A stretch of DNA of 64,000 nucleotides from Neurospora intermedia (Eukaryota > Ascomycota > Sordariomycetes > Sordariales > Sordariaceae), in the NCBI GenBank assembly GCA_037102815.1, contig BTPP01000006.1:3348001-3412000 (forward strand). The letters are read 5' to 3'. Numbering within the stretch: the first letter of the stretch is position 1; the number at the start of each line of letters is the position of its first letter. The position numbers and the translations under genes were made by a program. Positions 59,809-64,000 of the stretch are shown piece by piece. The notes below the pieces were generated by a model that did not search any database, had not been told where the DNA came from, and saw only the letters and a list, made by a program, of their open reading frames with translations.

Positions 59809-60064
59809 TATTATAGGGCTAGCCTATATATTTTATGCCTAGTGCTAGCGTACAGTAGTTTCTAAGACTATTATATACTATTATTATTGTCGGCGAATTG
59901 CCGGTAGTTGATTGGTCAGAACGCCGCCTGCCGCGGGTCGGTCAGACCCGCCGGCGGTCGCCTTTATAAGGCTAGCCTTCCGGGCACTCGGCTACACTTC
60001 TCTTCCTTTCTCCTTCGTGCAATTATGTATAATCACATCTACTATCTACCCTTTGCCCGTGATA
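59809..60064 (+). repeat. 3' LTR of the inner Gypsy element
   Basis: The second 256-bp LTR, aligned end to end with the 5' copy without gaps. By hand count it differs at about 30 of 256 positions, and all of these are transitions. It is preceded by the purine tract GGGGAAG and followed by the AGTGC duplication. The central GC-rich hairpin 3 is preserved, while hairpin 1 is partly lost. Confidence 0.93.
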
Positions 60065-62300
60065 AGTGCCTATAGGATAGGGAATTTATTCTTAGAATAA
60101 GTAAAATCCTACTAACTATAATTAAACTAGTATATTTCCTATTAAAATTAACGTCCCTAGCCGAAAAGAAATATAGTTCTACGGAAGTAGAAATCGCAAT
60201 TATTATCTAAGCCCTATAGAAACTTCGAAAAATAATTCAATTTAACGAATATTGGGTCAACGTTATTACTAACTATACTTCCACTACCGGGATCGTTAAG
60301 TATACTTCGTTACGTACGATAGATCTAGCTAAAGCTAACTTAAAGCTTATAAATACTGCTAATTAGGCGTTATAATTCAATTTAAATATATTTTATATTT
60401 CTAGACTATTAAATATCGTACTAGATATACTATTAAAACTACCGACCGCTAAGACTACGGATAAGAATAATATTTCTAATAAATTGGCTAATATTTAATT
60501 TAATTTTACAGAAGTATAAAATATTAATTATTAAAATAATTTTAACGCCTTTTTATTTATATATATTAAAATTATCCCGGATACATATTAAATTTTATTA
60601 ATTATCGTATTGGAATTTCGCTAATAATTAATCGAGGTTTATCCTAAAAATCCCAAATATATTAGGGTTCTCCAGTTAATTAATAAAATTAATACTCTAA
60701 AGTATATCTATATACAACGATTAGGAAAGCGCCTAAATCTACCGGCAAGCCCCTATTTATTCGAAGATAAATTACTTTACTATATTAACTATTAAGACGT
60801 ACGTCGGTTGTATATTCCTCGGATTTACGTACAAAAAATATTAGAGCTAGTATATAATAAGAAATACTATTTTAGGATTAATTGGATAATAAATAATTTA
60901 GTATACTTTTATATAAAGTAAAAGACTTAAATAGTGTACGAATACGTTAAATATTACGAAGTTTACCGTTAAAATTAGCGGGATAGGTAGCCGACCCTTA
61001 GAGAACTACTATTAATTCGGACGTTCCTAAGGCTATTTTATATAGTTATTATAAACTTTATTACCAATATACCGATAATTAAAGCGGCCGGTACTATATA
61101 GGCTCTAGAAAGTTTCCCGGAATTTAATACTATATATACTATTATTTATAAATTTAATAAAAAGGTGCTATTTATAACTAAATATTCTATTTATAGTACG
61201 TAGGAATAAATTAAGGTATTACTTTAGATTTTACAACTTTATAAGTAAGGTTTACCAATAGTTATTATTAACGACCGAAATCCTAAATTTATTTCTACTA
61301 TTTAAAAGAATATTTTTAAGGTATTAGCTATTAATTTACTATTTTCAACGGCCTACTACACTTAAACGGACGGACAATCGGAAAAAACGAATTAGATTAT
61401 TGAAATAGCTATTCGTATATAGTATATAACGAACATTATTCTTTAAACGTTAATATTAGTAGTATTATAATATAATTTAAATAATATTATCTAATCTACT
61501 ATCGGATTATTACCAAATAAACTAATATATAACTTCAAACTACGGGCGGCCTTCAATCTACTTATACCGGATAATTAAAAAGCTACTACAGTAGAGTCTT
61601 TAATTATTATATATTAAAAATATTAATTCGAAGCTATAAAGTTTATTAATCGGGCTAGAATAGCTATTAAAGAATAATATAATTCTAAATATTTTCCAAT
61701 AACATTCAACGTAAATAATAAAATTTATTTACGTTTGGATAAAGGTTATTATTTATTTAGAAGTCCGAAGAAGAAATAGTTAATAGAAAGAATAGGCCCT
61801 TATCGGATTCTCGAAAAAATTAGCCTACTAATTTATAAGTTCGACTTACCTAGTATTTAACGTACCTATCCTATTATTTCCGTAATACATCTTTATAAGT
61901 TAGTATAAAATTCCGATCCTTTTAATCGCAAAGTTCTACTACTATTGCCGGTTAAAATTAATAGCTAAAAAGAATAAGAAGTCGAAAATCTTGTAATTAA
62001 AAGTTAAGGACCGTTAAATATACAATATTTAATTAAATAGATTAGGTACTAAAATAAGGATAATATATAAAAACTATATAATAAATTTATAAAGAATTCG
62101 AAGGAGCTAGTAAGGGACTTTAATGTAAAATATCCGCTAGAATTACCGTTTAAAAGCAATTGTAGAAGGGTAATTTAGTATGTTAGTAGTATAATCCTAT
62201 AGAAGCGTCGTTAAAATAAATAAAGGAAGTGACCGTTTTTTCGCTAAAAGAAGGGGAAGTTACCGGAAATTATAAGAGTTTGAGAATTTTTTCCTTTATT
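60065..62300 (+). mobile_element. Outer Ty3/Gypsy retroelement fossil, 3' part
   Basis: This is the right-hand continuation of the element interrupted at 52,858. It holds RNase H traces (~60.1-60.4 kb), integrase (~60.8-61.8 kb) and a chromodomain-like region near 62.0-62.15 kb, all on the plus strand. A purine-rich stretch near 62,250 may mark the approach to its 3' LTR, which is not resolved. It is broken in very many places, with the same RIP-like composition. Confidence 0.68.
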
Positions 62301-64000
62301 TTATATTTTATTTTCTTTTTTATTAAGTATTTTTGTAAGAAGTTATATTTTCTGTAATTTTCTATTAAAATTTTTAGAATTCTATTTAAAAATACGCTTA
62401 AGCGGAGGTAAGTTTAGTACTAATAGTATATAAAATAATATACTACACGCTATTTACAATTTCAATTAAAATATTTTCTATTTCAATTAGGTAAGTACGT
62501 ATAGTCGTATAAAAGTAATAGTAACTATAATTATATATAATAAACAGCCCCGGTAGGTAGGTACTTGTAGAGGAAGAGTTTTAATACGTATATACAACTT
62601 TCAAAAGAAATTAAAATTATCCAACTATTTTTACCCTCTCTCTTTTTTACCCTAGTAACTTTACTATTACTTATTCTATCCTTATAACGTTTAATTCTAT
62701 TACGGTTTTTGTTATATAATAATTTTATTAGACTAATTATTATTTATTAATTTACCTTATTTTACATTCGTTAATTATAACCTCGGTATATTAAAATAGC
62801 TAACGTTAATATAGAATCCCCGCTGCCGGTTAATAATATAATCGCTACCTTTAATAATTAAATTAATAGTTCTAATTATAATAGTAACCTACGTAATTTT
62901 ACTATAAACCGGCAATTTGCCCCGTAATCGCTCGAATATAACCCCTAGTTTAATATACTAGCTAATATAATAAAATACTTCAACCGTTATACTATTAACG
63001 GTATTCCTAATAAGATTATCAATTTAAAAATTAATAGTATATATATTATACTACCCAACTTTATAGCTAATTTTATTAAATAAATAGACGTAATCCCGCT
63101 CGGATAATTCTTTAATTATGTCCGTTATAAGTATATTATTAATACGTTCAATAATTTCGGTTAAAACTGTACCCTCTACAATCCGTTTATTTGCTTCCCT
63201 AAGTTTTTTAATACTATTTAAAGCATTCTAATATATAACCCCAAAAAAATAGATAATAGTAGACGTATAATATTAATCTTAACCGCTAATTATCTTTTTA
63301 TATTATACGAAAATAAATTGTACTCCGTTTTATATAGTATTATCGATTATACAAATAAATTAATCAATTTAGATATAGTAATTTTATATTCCTTCGAAGG
63401 CAATTTTACTTACTTTACGCCCGTATTCTTATTAAATAGATTGCTTAAAGATTTAATTCCTAATAGTTACTATAGACCCTAATAAGAGTAAATATCTAAC
63501 GCTATTACTAATTTTAACGATATTTAAATTTAAGAATTGTATTCTAATAGAAAGTTCGATTTAATTTATATAATAGTAATTAAATTCGGCGATACTATTT
63601 TTAGAAGAAAATATATAGAGGAGCTTATTATTATTAGTAAACGCCTCTAGGCGCGCTTCCTACCGGCTCTCTATACGGTTTACCCTAATAGCTATATCGT
63701 TAAGAGTAGCGACTTCGATTTCTTCGAAATTTAGGAATATAGGGAAATCGTTTAATTAATTAATAAAGCTCGTGAAATCTTATAGCTAATAATTAAACCG
63801 GCCTCTATCCTATTTCGTATTAAAACTCTAATTATTAAAGTAACTCCGAAAAAGGTACGTAAAACTCTAACCCGAATTGTATAATTCCGTTCAGCTATTG
63901 TTAGTAAGAGTAATAATAAAGGAAAAATATATCCAACCCTTGTTAATACCCTCGTTAACTATAATAAAAATTATATTAATTTTAGCGTCGAGGTCGATTA
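62300..64000. mobile_element. Further AT-rich mobile-element remains, unclassified
   Basis: The transition-damaged AT-rich composition continues to the window edge. From ~62.8 kb the plus strand has gag-like spacing of protein-like stretches, which suggests another retroelement running out of the window. The family is not assignable here. It is broken, with very many breaks. Confidence 0.4.

Larger units (their letters stand above)
52859..60064 (+). mobile_element. Inner Ty3/Gypsy (chromovirus-like) retroelement fossil
   Basis: A complete-length but broken element of 7,206 bp. It is bounded by two 256-bp LTRs and flanked on both sides by the same 5 bases, AGTGC (52,854-52,858 and 60,065-60,069), which is the target-site duplication. 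In order, with approximate positions: gag (~53.3-55.0 kb) with a zinc-knuckle region near 54.75 kb, protease (~55.15-55.45), reverse transcriptase (~56.35-57.25), RNase H (~57.45-57.85), integrase (~58.2-59.1) and a chromodomain-like end (~59.4-59.5). A purine tract, GGGGAAG, directly precedes the 3' LTR. The gag-PR-RT-RH-IN order defines Ty3/Gypsy. It carries very many breaks and RIP-type transitions throughout. It is younger than the element it interrupts. Confidence 0.88.

Noticed and set aside
45700-64000. Centromere or rDNA as explanation of the AT-rich block
   Set aside because: RIP-damaged retroelements also fill centromeres, but 18 kb is too short to tell, and no rRNA sequence was seen.
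1-64000. CRISPR arrays, prophage or bacterial operons
   Set aside because: The genes have spliceosomal introns and eukaryotic families, and there are no spaced direct repeats.

Overview
The window reads as chromosomal DNA of a filamentous ascomycete, most likely a Sordariales fungus close to Neurospora or Sordaria. The basis is short introns (about 51-120 nt, one of 283 nt) with GTRNGT-type donors and CTRAC-like branch sites, a gene about every 3 kb, typical fungal families (YAT amino-acid permease, GH10 xylanase, GH16-CBM1 enzyme, tetraspan membrane proteins), scattered TACCTAGGTA-type motifs, and an 18-kb AT-rich block whose transition-type damage looks like repeat-induced point mutation (RIP). 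The species is inferred, not proven.

Left part, 1-45.6 kb, is gene-bearing euchromatin. In order it holds: a basic/acidic low-complexity protein with one membrane segment (2.1-4.3 kb, +); a class I sesquiterpene-type cyclase (6.3-7.8, +) convergent with a TAPT1/Emp65-family ER membrane protein (8.1-11.3, -); a GNAT acetyltransferase (12.4-13.1, +) convergent with a dienelactone hydrolase (13.4-14.3, -); a 5-kb stretch with no recognisable gene; an amino-acid permease (19.4-21.3, +); a GH10 xylanase (23.7-25.2, +) convergent with a WW/FF-domain splicing or elongation factor (25.5-27.3, -); a DEDDh exonuclease-like protein (27.7-29.3, -); a class I methyltransferase (30.7-32.0, +); a tRNA-Arg(ACG) gene (32.1, -); a metallo-beta-lactamase-fold hydrolase (33.5-34.7, +) convergent with a GH16 enzyme whose last exon encodes a CBM1 cellulose-binding module (35.0-36.5, -); an F-box-type protein with an acidic tail (37.5-39.4, -); and two four-helix MARVEL-like membrane proteins (42.1-42.9, - and 44.6-45.6, +). 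Exon structures are given wherever a spliced model was needed to keep a conserved domain intact.

Right part, about 45.7-64 kb, is fossil mobile DNA, strongly AT-rich and without intact genes. A 7,206-bp Ty3/Gypsy element (52,859-60,064) with two 256-bp LTRs and a perfect 5-bp target duplication sits inside an older Gypsy element whose remains lie on both sides. Further unclassified remnants occupy 45.7-47.4 and 62.3-64 kb. Both recognisable elements are broken in very many places.

The genes form no operon-like pathway or secondary-metabolite cluster. The xylanase and the GH16-CBM1 enzyme fit plant-wall degradation, but they are 10 kb apart with housekeeping genes between them. The most useful observations are the separate CBM1 exon, the nested insertion with exact target duplication, the row of hairpins inside the LTR, and the abrupt edge between genes and RIP-damaged DNA.
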